From Candidatus Fonsibacter ubiquis (GTDB taxonomy: Bacteria; Pseudomonadota; Alphaproteobacteria; Pelagibacterales; Pelagibacteraceae): a DNA stretch of 64,000 bases. Each line of letters begins with the position of its first letter. The first letter of the stretch is position 1. Made by a program: the position numbers and the translations under genes. The stretch lies in contig NZ_CP024034.1 of assembly GCF_002688585.1 (NCBI RefSeq), positions 859,501-923,500 of the forward strand, given 5' to 3'. Positions 34,296 through 42,109 of this stretch are shown piece by piece. Under the pieces are notes generated by a model. That model did no database searches, had not been told where the DNA came from, and saw only the letters and a program-made list of their open reading frames with translations.

Positions 34296-35345
34296 TTAAG
34301 AACTATAATCAATTATTTCCTCTAAGATTTTTTCTAGAGAATACTTAAATTTAAAGTTTTTATAGTCTGCTTTAAATTTTTTGATATCAGTAATGTACCA
34401 TTTATGATCACCAACTCTTGATTCTTTGTTTACAATATATTTGAAGTCAATATTAGAAATTTTCTGAACTTTTTCTATAGCTTCTAATATTGAACAACTA
34501 TTTTTTCTAGTGCCGCCAATATTATAAACTTCACCTTTTTTTGGGTTATTGAAAAAATGCCAAAAACAATTTACTAAATCATAACTATGAATATTGTCTC
34601 TAACTTGTTTGCCCTTAAAACCAAAAATGTTGTAAACAGATTTTGATAAATTAACTTTAACTAAATAATTCAAAAAACCATGAAGTTCTGCTCCCGATTG
34701 TTGCGGACCTGTAATACATCCGGCTCGAAAGACTCCCGTTTTTAAACCTATATTTTTACCATACTCCTGTACTAATAAATCACCAGAACATTTTGAAACG
34801 CCAAATAAACTATGTAACGAATTATCTATTGTCATACTTTCGTTAATTCCCTCATAAAATTTATGATTTTTTTCTAAATCCCATCTCAAATTTTTTTCTT
34901 TTAGGTTAATTTTATTTGGCGTATCTCCATATACTTTATTTGTAGAAACAAAAATAAAAACTGCATCGGGACAATATAGTTTTGTTAATTCTAACATATT
35001 CAAAGTTCCAACTGCATTAATGGAAAAGTCTACATGAGGCTGCTTAACTGCCCAATCATGTGAAGGTTGAGCAGCAGCATGAATTATTAATCTAATATTT
35101 TTTTTAAACTTAGAAAAAATGCTTGTTAATTTTGTATAATTTCTAATATCATAATTATAATGCTTATATTCTTTAAATTTTTTAATTAACTTAATCTTAT
35201 TTTTGTTAGTACTGGCTTTTTTTCCAAAAAAATAACTTCTAAAATTATTATCTATGCCAACAACATCTAATCCGTTATTTGATAAAAAACTAACAGCTTC
35301 TGAGCCCACCAAACCTGAAGAACCTGTTATTAATGCTACACCCAT
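34296..35345 (-). CDS. CDP-paratose 2-epimerase-like extended SDR
   Basis: A 349-residue NAD-binding sugar epimerase/dehydratase: ITGSSGLVGSEAV at the N-terminus, IHAAAQPSHDWAVKQPHVDF, VSTNKVYGDTP, HSLFGVSKCSGD and GKQVRDNIHSYDLV. The SHDWA and STNKVYGD blocks are those of the CDP-paratose/tyvelose 2-epimerase group. In the YxxxK site Phe181 replaces Tyr before Lys185; the HSLFGxSK form appears normal for this branch but should alter catalysis relative to classic SDRs. It heads toward DUF4422 and methyltransferase genes on the same strand. The nucleotide sugar is unproven. Confidence 0.75.
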   Translation of the reverse strand: MGVALITGSSGLVGSEAVSFLSNNGLDVVGIDNNFRSYFFGKKASTNKNKIKLIKKFKEYKHYNYDIRNYTKLTSIFSKFKKNIRLIIHAAAQPSHDWAVKQPHVDFSINAVGTLNMLELTKLYCPDAVFIFVSTNKVYGDTPNKINLKEKNLRWDLEKNHKFYEGINESMTIDNSLHSLFGVSKCSGDLLVQEYGKNIGLKTGVFRAGCITGPQQSGAELHGFLNYLVKVNLSKSVYNIFGFKGKQVRDNIHSYDLVNCFWHFFNNPKKGEVYNIGGTRKNSCSILEAIEKVQKISNIDFKYIVNKESRVGDHKWYITDIKKFKADYKNFKFKYSLEKILEEIIDYSS

Positions 35346-35367
35346 ATTAAATAATTCTTTTTTATTG

Positions 35368-36225
35368 TTACTTATTACGTGAAAAATTCTCTAAACTTAA
35401 ATCGTAGTAAATCCAAGGCCAAGTAATTGTTTTATAATATTTTCTAAACCAAAAAGGAATAAACCTCTCTGCTAAAAATGTATATATTCTCTTGAGACCA
35501 TATTCATTATTAATATCTTTATATTTAAAAATTTCTTCTTCACATCTAAATAACCATTGAAATAAGACTGGATACAAATGATCTAAAATTTTTTCTCGAA
35601 CAAAAAAACAGCTATTTGCTCCAACAAATGATGTTTCATTATCGCAATATTCGATAAAATCATTTCTATCATTATTATTTAACAATTTAGCGGCCTCAGC
35701 TAAGTTTCCATGCCCACAATGCATATCAAAATGTAATTTCAATGTTCGTTTATTTTTATTAAAAATAATACTCGGATCTTTAACTATTGATCTAAAACCT
35801 CTTTTAAAAAGTTTAGAAAATTTAACATTTGAAAGATCAATTGGATCGCATAATACAACATCAAAATTATCCCATTCTAAAGGTAACTTTTTAATTAAGA
35901 TATTATTCAGTTCTTCCGGAAAAATATTAAAATTAAGATTAGAGTTAATAATTCTCTCTCTAAATTCTAATTTAGTAAAAAAACGCCTATATTGTGAAAC
36001 ACCAATCCATTTATTAATGGATTTCGGATTTCTATTCTTCCAATACCAATAATGAAAGGTCATATCCCCATAATTAATATTTTTATTTGCAATATTAATG
36101 CCAGAGTTATCACTTAAATAATTTGAAGGATAAGAAAAGTTACCAACTCCAAAGGGTATGAGTTCTAATTTTTCTATTAAATCTAATTTTTTGTGAGTAA
36201 TACAGTAAATTTCTAAATTTGTCAT
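35368..36225 (-). CDS. DUF4422 family (capsular polysaccharide glycosyltransferase-like) protein
   Basis: A 285-residue protein starting LEIYCITHKKLDL, with a central YWKNRNPKSINKWIGVSQYRRFF and later VVLCDPIDLS, FVGANSCFFVREKILDHLYP and FLAERFIPFWF. The W-x-G-x-x-x-YRRFF motif and the ER(F)x-x-FW ending are marks of DUF4422, a GT-like family in capsule and exopolysaccharide loci. It lies between a sugar epimerase and a methyltransferase, all on the minus strand with gaps of 11-22 bp. Donor unknown. Confidence 0.78.
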   Translation of the reverse strand: MTNLEIYCITHKKLDLIEKLELIPFGVGNFSYPSNYLSDNSGINIANKNINYGDMTFHYWYWKNRNPKSINKWIGVSQYRRFFTKLEFRERIINSNLNFNIFPEELNNILIKKLPLEWDNFDVVLCDPIDLSNVKFSKLFKRGFRSIVKDPSIIFNKNKRTLKLHFDMHCGHGNLAEAAKLLNNNDRNDFIEYCDNETSFVGANSCFFVREKILDHLYPVLFQWLFRCEEEIFKYKDINNEYGLKRIYTFLAERFIPFWFRKYYKTITWPWIYYDLSLENFSRNK

Positions 36226-36236
36226 AAAAATTCAAG

Positions 36237-37070
36237 CTATTTTTTTTTAATAAAAGCAATTTCATTAAATCTTCCCTTTAATATACTTATTGAATCATAA
36301 TTATTTAATAAATATTTTTTATCTTCACTAGAAATAAATTTAGAATTAAAATCTTTATTATTTTTAATGGAAATCAAAATTTCTCGCAAACTTGGGGCTT
36401 CATTATTAATATTCATATCATGTCGAGTATCTGGAAAATCAAGCTCTTCAATTATAAAATATCCACCAGAATTAAGTCTATTAAATAATAAAAATAAAGA
36501 GATAATCTGATCTTTTAAATAATGACTAGCATCGTCAATTATCAAATCAAAATTTATTAATTTTTCTTTAAAAGTACTTATAGAAATCTCAGAACTGGCG
36601 TCTAATAAAAAATTTCTAATTCTATTAGATTCGTATAAAAACAGATCTGGATATAAATCAGTTGAAATAATTTTTGAATTTTTAAAATAAAAATAGAAAA
36701 CCGCAATAGCATTACCTTTGAAAGAACCAATCTCTAAGATACTTTTAATATTATCTTTAATATTAAAAAAAATATTTTCATAAAATGTTGAATAATTATG
36801 ACCTGCTATTTTTTTTGTAGAATTATTTTTTGAGAATTGATCAATAAAATAAGATCCTTTATCAGTATTGAAATTTTTACATAAATAATCAAAATCTCTA
36901 TTGAATAGTTCTTTGTGATTTTTCGAAAATGAATCCAAATTAATTTTTTTTGGATAATTTGTAATTACATATTTAAATAAAATAACAATTATTATATAAA
37001 ATTTTAGTATAAAATTAGCTTTTTTAAATCTATGCTCATAATAAATTTTATAAAAAGTTCTTAACTTCAT
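36237..37070 (-). CDS. MycE-like SAM-dependent O-methyltransferase
   Basis: A 277-residue protein with a hydrophobic N-terminal stretch (about 20-40), an NTDKGSYF-type segment, NYSTFYENIFF, SAM motif ILEIGSFKGNAI, ISTDLYPD, the motif LIIDDASHYLKDQI, and GGYFIIEELDF. The TDKG...Y-x-x-FY-x-x-IF plus IDD(A/G)xH pattern is shared with two other proteins here (38755 and 39507) and with sugar O-methyltransferases such as mycinamicin 6''-O-methyltransferase, in which the Asp-Asp binds metal. Inferred role: O-methylation of a glycan sugar. tRNA-Ser lies 52 bp upstream on the same strand. Confidence 0.72.
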   Translation of the reverse strand: MKLRTFYKIYYEHRFKKANFILKFYIIIVILFKYVITNYPKKINLDSFSKNHKELFNRDFDYLCKNFNTDKGSYFIDQFSKNNSTKKIAGHNYSTFYENIFFNIKDNIKSILEIGSFKGNAIAVFYFYFKNSKIISTDLYPDLFLYESNRIRNFLLDASSEISISTFKEKLINFDLIIDDASHYLKDQIISLFLLFNRLNSGGYFIIEELDFPDTRHDMNINNEAPSLREILISIKNNKDFNSKFISSEDKKYLLNNYDSISILKGRFNEIAFIKKK

Positions 37071-37094
37071 ATTAATTTAAAATCACTATCTAGT

Positions 37095-37184
37095 TGGCGG
37101 AGAGAAAGGGATTCGAACCCTTGATACCTTTAACAGTATACACGCTTTCCAAGCGGGCGCCTTCAACCACTCGGCCATCTCTCC
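37095..37184 (-). tRNA. tRNA-Ser (GGA anticodon)
   Basis: A 90-nt class II tRNA with encoded CCA and long variable arm. Acceptor GGAGAGA/TCTCTCC, discriminator G; anticodon loop TTGGAAA with anticodon GGA; T arm AAGGG-TTCGAAT-CCCTT. The anticodon stem CCCGC/GCGTG has a C28-U42 mismatch where E. coli has A-U. All other stems pair. It lies between a methyltransferase and a GT17 gene. Confidence 0.95.
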
Positions 37185-37228
37185 TCTTGCTTTTATTAAT
37201 CTTAAAATAATATTTTAAAAAAAACATA

Positions 37229-38035
37229 TTAATATGGTTCGATATATTTTTTAAACTTTTTTAAATTATTAATTATAAATTTCGGATAATCGTTATTAAT
37301 TTTAATCTTATTATACATATGATTTCTATTAAAAAGATCTTGATAAGTTTGAATCTTTTTTTTTATAACTTTAACTGATGAGAATTCATTCCCGGAAAAT
37401 TCAGTATGAGGAAATGCTTTAAGCTTACTAGATATAATAGCAGGCGTATATAAATTGTTAAAATGCCAACCAGCTTTGTTGAAAAGCTCGATATTTTTTT
37501 CGATATAAAATTTCCAAAATGGTTTTTTTAAATTATCTTTTCTTATTTTTTTTCTTAAAAAAGTAAAAGATGTTAAATCTTTTCTTTTGCAAATTTTAGT
37601 TCCCTCCCATGGCGAATTATATTTATTAAAAATATTAATTTTATATGAAAAAAATTTCATCATAAAAATTCCAAATTTTTTATTTAATGTTATATTTTTT
37701 AATACATTTGGATCAGGAATTTCATCAGAATCCGAATACATAATTAAATCATCAGGCAAAGCATCATATAGTCCATCAAAAATTCTTTCTCTTTGGTAAG
37801 ATTCGCTACTCCAGGGATCTCTAGTATTTGGAAAATTATCTTTAATTAAAATATATCTTACTTTATTTTTAAATTTTTGATTAATTAAATAAAAATTTTT
37901 TTTTTTTTTTTTTCCTGAATGATCATACTTAGACTCGCTTACAATAAAATAATCAACTACATCATTTAAAATTTCAAATCTTGCATTTGTTAAAAAATTT
38001 TCATTATAAAAAGTTATACAGTCGTATATTTTCAT
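37229..38035 (-). CDS. Glycosyltransferase family 17 protein with poly-A tract
   Basis: A 268-residue GT17 paralog of the 18019-18834 gene: MKIYDCITFYNENFLTNARFE at the start, FIVSESKYDHSG, ESYQRERIFDGLYDAL, and the metal motif LIMYSDSDEIPDPN. GWHFNNLY matches GGWHFSYL of the paralog. After DHSG comes a run of five Lys, encoded by an uninterrupted 18-A tract on the coding strand (37896-37913), so the reading frame is prone to slippage. It lies 44 bp upstream of tRNA-Ser on the same strand. Substrate unknown; surface glycan assembly is inferred. Confidence 0.8.
   Translation of the reverse strand: MKIYDCITFYNENFLTNARFEILNDVVDYFIVSESKYDHSGKKKKKNFYLINQKFKNKVRYILIKDNFPNTRDPWSSESYQRERIFDGLYDALPDDLIMYSDSDEIPDPNVLKNITLNKKFGIFMMKFFSYKINIFNKYNSPWEGTKICKRKDLTSFTFLRKKIRKDNLKKPFWKFYIEKNIELFNKAGWHFNNLYTPAIISSKLKAFPHTEFSGNEFSSVKVIKKKIQTYQDLFNRNHMYNKIKINNDYPKFIINNLKKFKKYIEPY
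37896..37913 (-). repeat. 18-nt homopolymeric A tract inside a GT17 gene
   Basis: Eighteen consecutive As on the coding strand (Ts on the plus strand) encode the end of a Gly codon, five Lys codons and the start of an Asn codon. The next longest runs I noticed in the window are 11-12 nt. The aligned paralog has REKKL in the same five positions, so the frame is intact here. Tracts of this size commonly slip during replication. Confidence 0.9.
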
Positions 38036-38108
38036 TAATATTTTTTAATTAAATTTTAATTATATCTATATAACTTATTATAAAATATGTGTAAAAATTA
38101 TATACAAG

Positions 38109-38747
38109 ATGTTTTCTCTTATTAAAAATTTTATTGAAAAAAAAATATGGATCTTCAAAAATAAAAGATCTTTAAAAAATTGGTATAAACGAAATTTTAC
38201 CAGCCCTTCGCCTACATTTATAAAACTTAAGATATTATTCAATTATAATATAAAAAACGCATTGTGGATTGAAACTGGAACATTTTATGGTGAAACAACA
38301 GCTTATCTATCTAAAATAGCTAAAAAAGTAATATCTATCGAAGCCGATCCAAGATTATATTCTTTAGCTAAAATAAAATTTAGTCGTTCTACTAATGTTG
38401 AAATAATAAATTCAACAAGCCAACTAATTTTAAATCAAATTCTTGCTACAGAAAATTCAAATCAAAATATATGTATATATTTAGATGCTCATCTTTGTTA
38501 TGATCACATTAATAATTCTCCAACATTCGGAGAAGAAGAAAATAGTACTTGTATATCCGAAGAATTAAAAATATTAAATTTATATATAAAAAAATTTAAT
38601 AATATTAAAATCTTTATAGATGATATCAGGTTATTTGGATCTAGTTTTCATAACTATCCCTCACTCAATTTGTTAGTTGATTTTTGCAAGTCTAATAATT
38701 TAAAGTGGACTATTGAACATGATATATTTATTGCGTCAAAAATTTGA
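38109..38747 (+). CDS. Putative SAM-dependent methyltransferase-like protein
   Basis: A 212-residue protein with a basic N-terminus, then LWIETGTFYGETTAYLSKIA (motif I-like E-T-G-T-x-x-GETT), VISIEADPRLYSLAK (strand-2 acidic end), ICIYLDAHLCYDH and ISEELKILN, IFIDDIRLFG. The ETGTxxGxTT and LDAH motifs occur in a class of methyltransferase-fold proteins from polysaccharide loci; SAM binding is likely but activity is uncertain. It is the only plus-strand gene between 34.3 and 49.9 kb and overlaps nothing. Confidence 0.6.
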   Translation: MFSLIKNFIEKKIWIFKNKRSLKNWYKRNFTSPSPTFIKLKILFNYNIKNALWIETGTFYGETTAYLSKIAKKVISIEADPRLYSLAKIKFSRSTNVEIINSTSQLILNQILATENSNQNICIYLDAHLCYDHINNSPTFGEEENSTCISEELKILNLYIKKFNNIKIFIDDIRLFGSSFHNYPSLNLLVDFCKSNNLKWTIEHDIFIASKI

Positions 38748-38754
38748 TGTAATT

Positions 38755-39453
38755 TTATTTATAAATAGTAATTAAACAATTATTCGAAATATTATATTCA
38801 TGGTAGATATCAATAATTGAAAAGTTATAATTTTTTTTATTAAGATAATTTAAAAATTTATTTTTATCTTTAAAAAAAACATCCTCAATTATATAAATCC
38901 CTTTACTATTTAGATATTTAAACGAATTTTCTAATAGACATATATTGGCACTGTACTCATGTAATCCATCATCAATTATGATATCAAATTTTTTTTCGTT
39001 TATATTTTTAAACAAATTGTTTATAGATTCTTGCTCTCTTTGATCAACAAAATAAGTTTTTATTCTCTCTTCATTCTTTAAAATATTCTTATCAATATCG
39101 GCCCCGTAAATCTTTCCATTTTTAAAATAATCTCTCCATGCGCGTAAAGAAGCTAAAGGGCTTCCATCCGCTCCCATGTTACTTGGAATTGTTAAATTAT
39201 TACTTCCTAAACCAACTTCCAATAATATAATTTCATCATTTTTTTTATGAAAAAAAATTTCTGAATAGTAATCACTAAAATTATGATCTTTATTAACACC
39301 TCCTTTATCACTACCATAATAATTCATTAGTTCAGTTAATTTTTTATTTGTAATATTTGAGGATACAAAATAATTCACTAGCTTTTGATTATTCTTTCCT
39401 AGAAAACGAATTTTATATTTTAATTTTCTAAAAAAATTTCTTATAAATCTCAT
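38755..39453 (-). CDS. MycE-like SAM-dependent O-methyltransferase
   Basis: A 232-residue protein with LMNYYGSDKGGVNKDHNFSD continuing to YYSEIFF, SAM motif LLEVGLGSNN, the segment GSPLASLRAWRDYFKNGKIYG, a strand-2 Asp in GADIDKN, IIIDDGLHEYSAN and GIYIIEDVF. The IDDGLH motif supplies the metal-binding acids in related sugar O-methyltransferases. It closely parallels the 39507 and 36237 products. It lies 53 bp downstream of the 39507 gene on the same strand, at the end of the transcript that includes lepA. Confidence 0.75.
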   Translation of the reverse strand: MRFIRNFFRKLKYKIRFLGKNNQKLVNYFVSSNITNKKLTELMNYYGSDKGGVNKDHNFSDYYSEIFFHKKNDEIILLEVGLGSNNLTIPSNMGADGSPLASLRAWRDYFKNGKIYGADIDKNILKNEERIKTYFVDQREQESINNLFKNINEKKFDIIIDDGLHEYSANICLLENSFKYLNSKGIYIIEDVFFKDKNKFLNYLNKKNYNFSIIDIYHEYNISNNCLITIYK

Positions 39454-39506
39454 TAATTTATTAATTTAAATTTTACAATTATATATTTTTCTAATAAAAA
39501 ATATTA

Positions 39507-40295
39507 TTATATTTTTAATAAATCTAAAAATTTGTAAATTACCGACCTGAAATAATAAATAAAATATTTAATAAATTTTATTTTTTTTCTTAAATTTAGA
39601 AAGGTTTTACCTTTTATTGGCTTAAAGTTATTTACTAAAATATTACTTGGTTCGCAATTTGTCATTTTTTTTACAACAATTAGATTATGATAAAAATGTA
39701 TTTCAGTAATATTTTCGCAGAAATAATCTTTATTAAAAAAAGGGTTTTCTATTTCTTGATAGTTTATCTTATCCACTAATGTTTTAAAAAAATTAATGTG
39801 ATTATTTTTGTTATTTAAATAAAAACCATCACCTCCATAATTTAACATATAAGAAGTTTGAGTATCCTCTATTATATAATATCCTCCATTTTTTAATTTT
39901 TTAAATAAAAATAAAAATGTTTTAATAACATCTTTATTTAAATGAGAACCATCATCAATAATAAAATCTAATTCACCTGTGACTTTAAATACGCTCTCAA
40001 GAAATTTATTATCAGATTGTGAACCAAGAAATGTTTTAATTCTTTTTGTTTCGCAAAATTTTTTTTCATAAATATCAATGCCATAAATTTTACCATTTGG
40101 AAAAAATTCTTCCCACATTTTTAATGAAGCTCCACCAGTTTTATAGTTATTTTCTCCTCCGATACCTATTTCAAGTAAATTAATATTACTTTCTTTAAAG
40201 GGTAAAAAATATAAATTATAAATATCCATATAATTATGTAAGGAATTTTTATCGGTACAATATTTTTTAGCTAAATTTTTTAGAGCGTTTTCCAT
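39507..40295 (-). CDS. MycE-like SAM-dependent O-methyltransferase
   Basis: A 262-residue protein: KYCTDKNSLHNYMDIYNLYF, LLEIGIGGENNYKTGGASLK, WEEFFPNGKIYGIDIYEK, FIIDDGSHLNKDVIKTF and GGYYIIEDTQTSYM. It shares the TDK...Y, motif I and IDDGSH blocks with mycinamicin-type sugar O-methyltransferases. The gene begins only 5 bp after the lepA stop, so it is very probably co-transcribed with the translation operon even though its role appears to be glycan modification. Confidence 0.76.
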   Translation of the reverse strand: MENALKNLAKKYCTDKNSLHNYMDIYNLYFLPFKESNINLLEIGIGGENNYKTGGASLKMWEEFFPNGKIYGIDIYEKKFCETKRIKTFLGSQSDNKFLESVFKVTGELDFIIDDGSHLNKDVIKTFLFLFKKLKNGGYYIIEDTQTSYMLNYGGDGFYLNNKNNHINFFKTLVDKINYQEIENPFFNKDYFCENITEIHFYHNLIVVKKMTNCEPSNILVNNFKPIKGKTFLNLRKKIKFIKYFIYYFRSVIYKFLDLLKI

Positions 40296-40300
40296 AATAA

Positions 40301-42109
40301 TTAACTTTTATTAATCTTTAATACCTCTATAAATGCTTCTTGTGGTATATCTACACTACCAAACTGTCTCATTCTGGCCTTTCCTTTTTTTTGTTTCTCT
40401 AAAAGTTTTTTCTTTCGATCTCTTGCGCCTCCGCCATGGATTCTACTAATAACATCTTTTCTATAACCTGAGATTGTTTCTCTTGCTATAACTTTTCCGC
40501 CAATTGCAGCTTGGATTGGTATCTGAAATTGGTGCCTTGGTATTAAGTCTTTTAATCTTTCGCACATTAATCTTCCTTGTCTTACAGCGAAATCTTTATG
40601 AATGATCATAGATAATGCATCAACCATCTCCTCATTTACTAATATGGATAATTTAATTAGATCACCTTCTCTATAGTCATTCAATTCATAATCAAAACTT
40701 GCATAACCGCTAGAAATAGATTTGATCTTATCGTAAAAATCAAAAACAACTTCATTTAATGGTAATTCATAAGATAGTACTGCACGATTTCCTGAATAAC
40801 TTAAACTTTTTTGCTTTCCTCTTTTTTCTTCACATAATTTTATAATTGAGCCCAGATGTTCATCTGGAAGAATTATTGTTGCATTTATCCAAGGTTCATT
40901 AATAGATTTAATAAAATTTGGTTCTGGCATATTAGCTGGGTTTTGAAGATCCATAACCGTGCCATCATGTTTGTAGATTTTATAAACAACACCCGGCGTT
41001 GTGGTAATTAAATTTAGATTATATTCACGATCTAATCTTTGAACAATAATTTCAAGATGAAGAAGTCCTAAAAAACCACATCTAAAACCCAGTCCTAAGG
41101 CGGCAGAATTTTCAGGCTCATAAACAAAACTAGAGTCGTTTAGTTTTAATTTTGCAAGACTGTCTCTTAATAGATTATATTCGGTGCTATCAACTGGAAA
41201 TAATCCGCAAAATACCACTGGTTTACTTGGCTTAAATCCTGGTAATGGCTCTTTTATAGGGTTTGAATAATCAGTTATCGTATCTCCAATTTTTGTATCC
41301 GAGAGATCCTTGATGCCTGTTACAATAAAACCAATTTCTCCAGATCCTAAATATTCCTTATTTTCTGCTTTAGGAGTAAACACACCAACTCTTTCAACAG
41401 GATGTCTTGTATTTGTAGACATCAAGAGGATTTCCATTCCTTTTTTGATTACACCATCTAGTACCCTAACCAAGATAACTACCCCTAAATAACTATCATA
41501 CCAACTATCAACTAATAATGCTTTTAAAGGTAAATCTTTATTTCCTTCTGGAGCAGGAAGCTTTTCAACGATCGCTTCTAATATTTCGTCTACCCCTTCT
41601 CCTGTTTTTCCAGAAGCTGTTAAAGCATCTGAAGTGTCAATTCCTATAACATCCTGAATTTGTTTTTTTACTCTATCAACATCTGATGCTGGTAAATCTA
41701 TTTTATTTAAAACTGTTATAATTTCATGATGATTATCCATGGCCTGATAAACATTCGCTAAGGTTTGAGCTTCAACACCTTGGGTACTATCAACAATAAG
41801 TAATGATCCTTCACATGAGGCAAGCGACCTATTTACCTCATAACTAAAATCCACATGCCCTGGTGTATCAATAATATTTAATATGTAATTTTTACCGTCT
41901 TTTTTTGATTTATAATTTAATCTAACTGTTTGAGCTTTTATAGTAATGCCTCTTTCTTTTTCTAAATCCATCGAGTCTAGAACTTGAGTTGTCATCTCAC
42001 GTTCGGTAAGACCGCCACATTTTTGAATTAACCTATCAGCAAAGGTAGATTTACCGTGATCTATATGAGCGATAATTGCAAAATTTCTTATATTTTCTTG
42101 TGCAGACAT
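40301..42109 (-). CDS. lepA: Elongation factor 4 (back-translocase)
   Basis: LepA is a ribosome-associated GTPase that back-translocates or remodels stalled ribosomes and aids initiation. The 602-residue protein has the G1 motif AHIDHGKST near residue 14, switch region [11 protein letters not shown]3 DTPGHVDF, G4 NKID, and the LepA-specific C-terminal domain with [17 protein letters not shown]-like residues ([20 protein letters not shown]). Length is standard. It directly follows pheT with no gap. Confidence 0.97.
   Translation of the reverse strand: MSAQENIRNFAIIAHIDHGKSTFADRLIQKCGGLTEREMTTQVLDSMDLEKERGITIKAQTVRLNYKSKKDGKNYILNIIDTPGHVDFSYEVNRSLASCEGSLLIVDSTQGVEAQTLANVYQAMDNHHEIITVLNKIDLPASDVDRVKKQIQDVIGIDTSDALTASGKTGEGVDEILEAIVEKLPAPEGNKDLPLKALLVDSWYDSYLGVVILVRVLDGVIKKGMEILLMSTNTRHPVERVGVFTPKAENKEYLGSGEIGFIVTGIKDLSDTKIGDTITDYSNPIKEPLPGFKPSKPVVFCGLFPVDSTEYNLLRDSLAKLKLNDSSFVYEPENSAALGLGFRCGFLGLLHLEIIVQRLDREYNLNLITTTPGVVYKIYKHDGTVMDLQNPANMPEPNFIKSINEPWINATIILPDEHLGSIIKLCEEKRGKQKSLSYSGNRAVLSYELPLNEVVFDFYDKIKSISSGYASFDYELNDYREGDLIKLSILVNEEMVDALSMIIHKDFAVRQGRLMCERLKDLIPRHQFQIPIQAAIGGKVIARETISGYRKDVISRIHGGGARDRKKKLLEKQKKGKARMRQFGSVDIPQEAFIEVLKINKS

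Noticed and set aside
34282-34300. AT-only palindrome CTTAAAAAA/TTTTTTAAG at the convergent rmlA/epimerase ends
   Set aside because: No GC stem and it overlaps the epimerase stop; too weak to call a terminator in this base composition.
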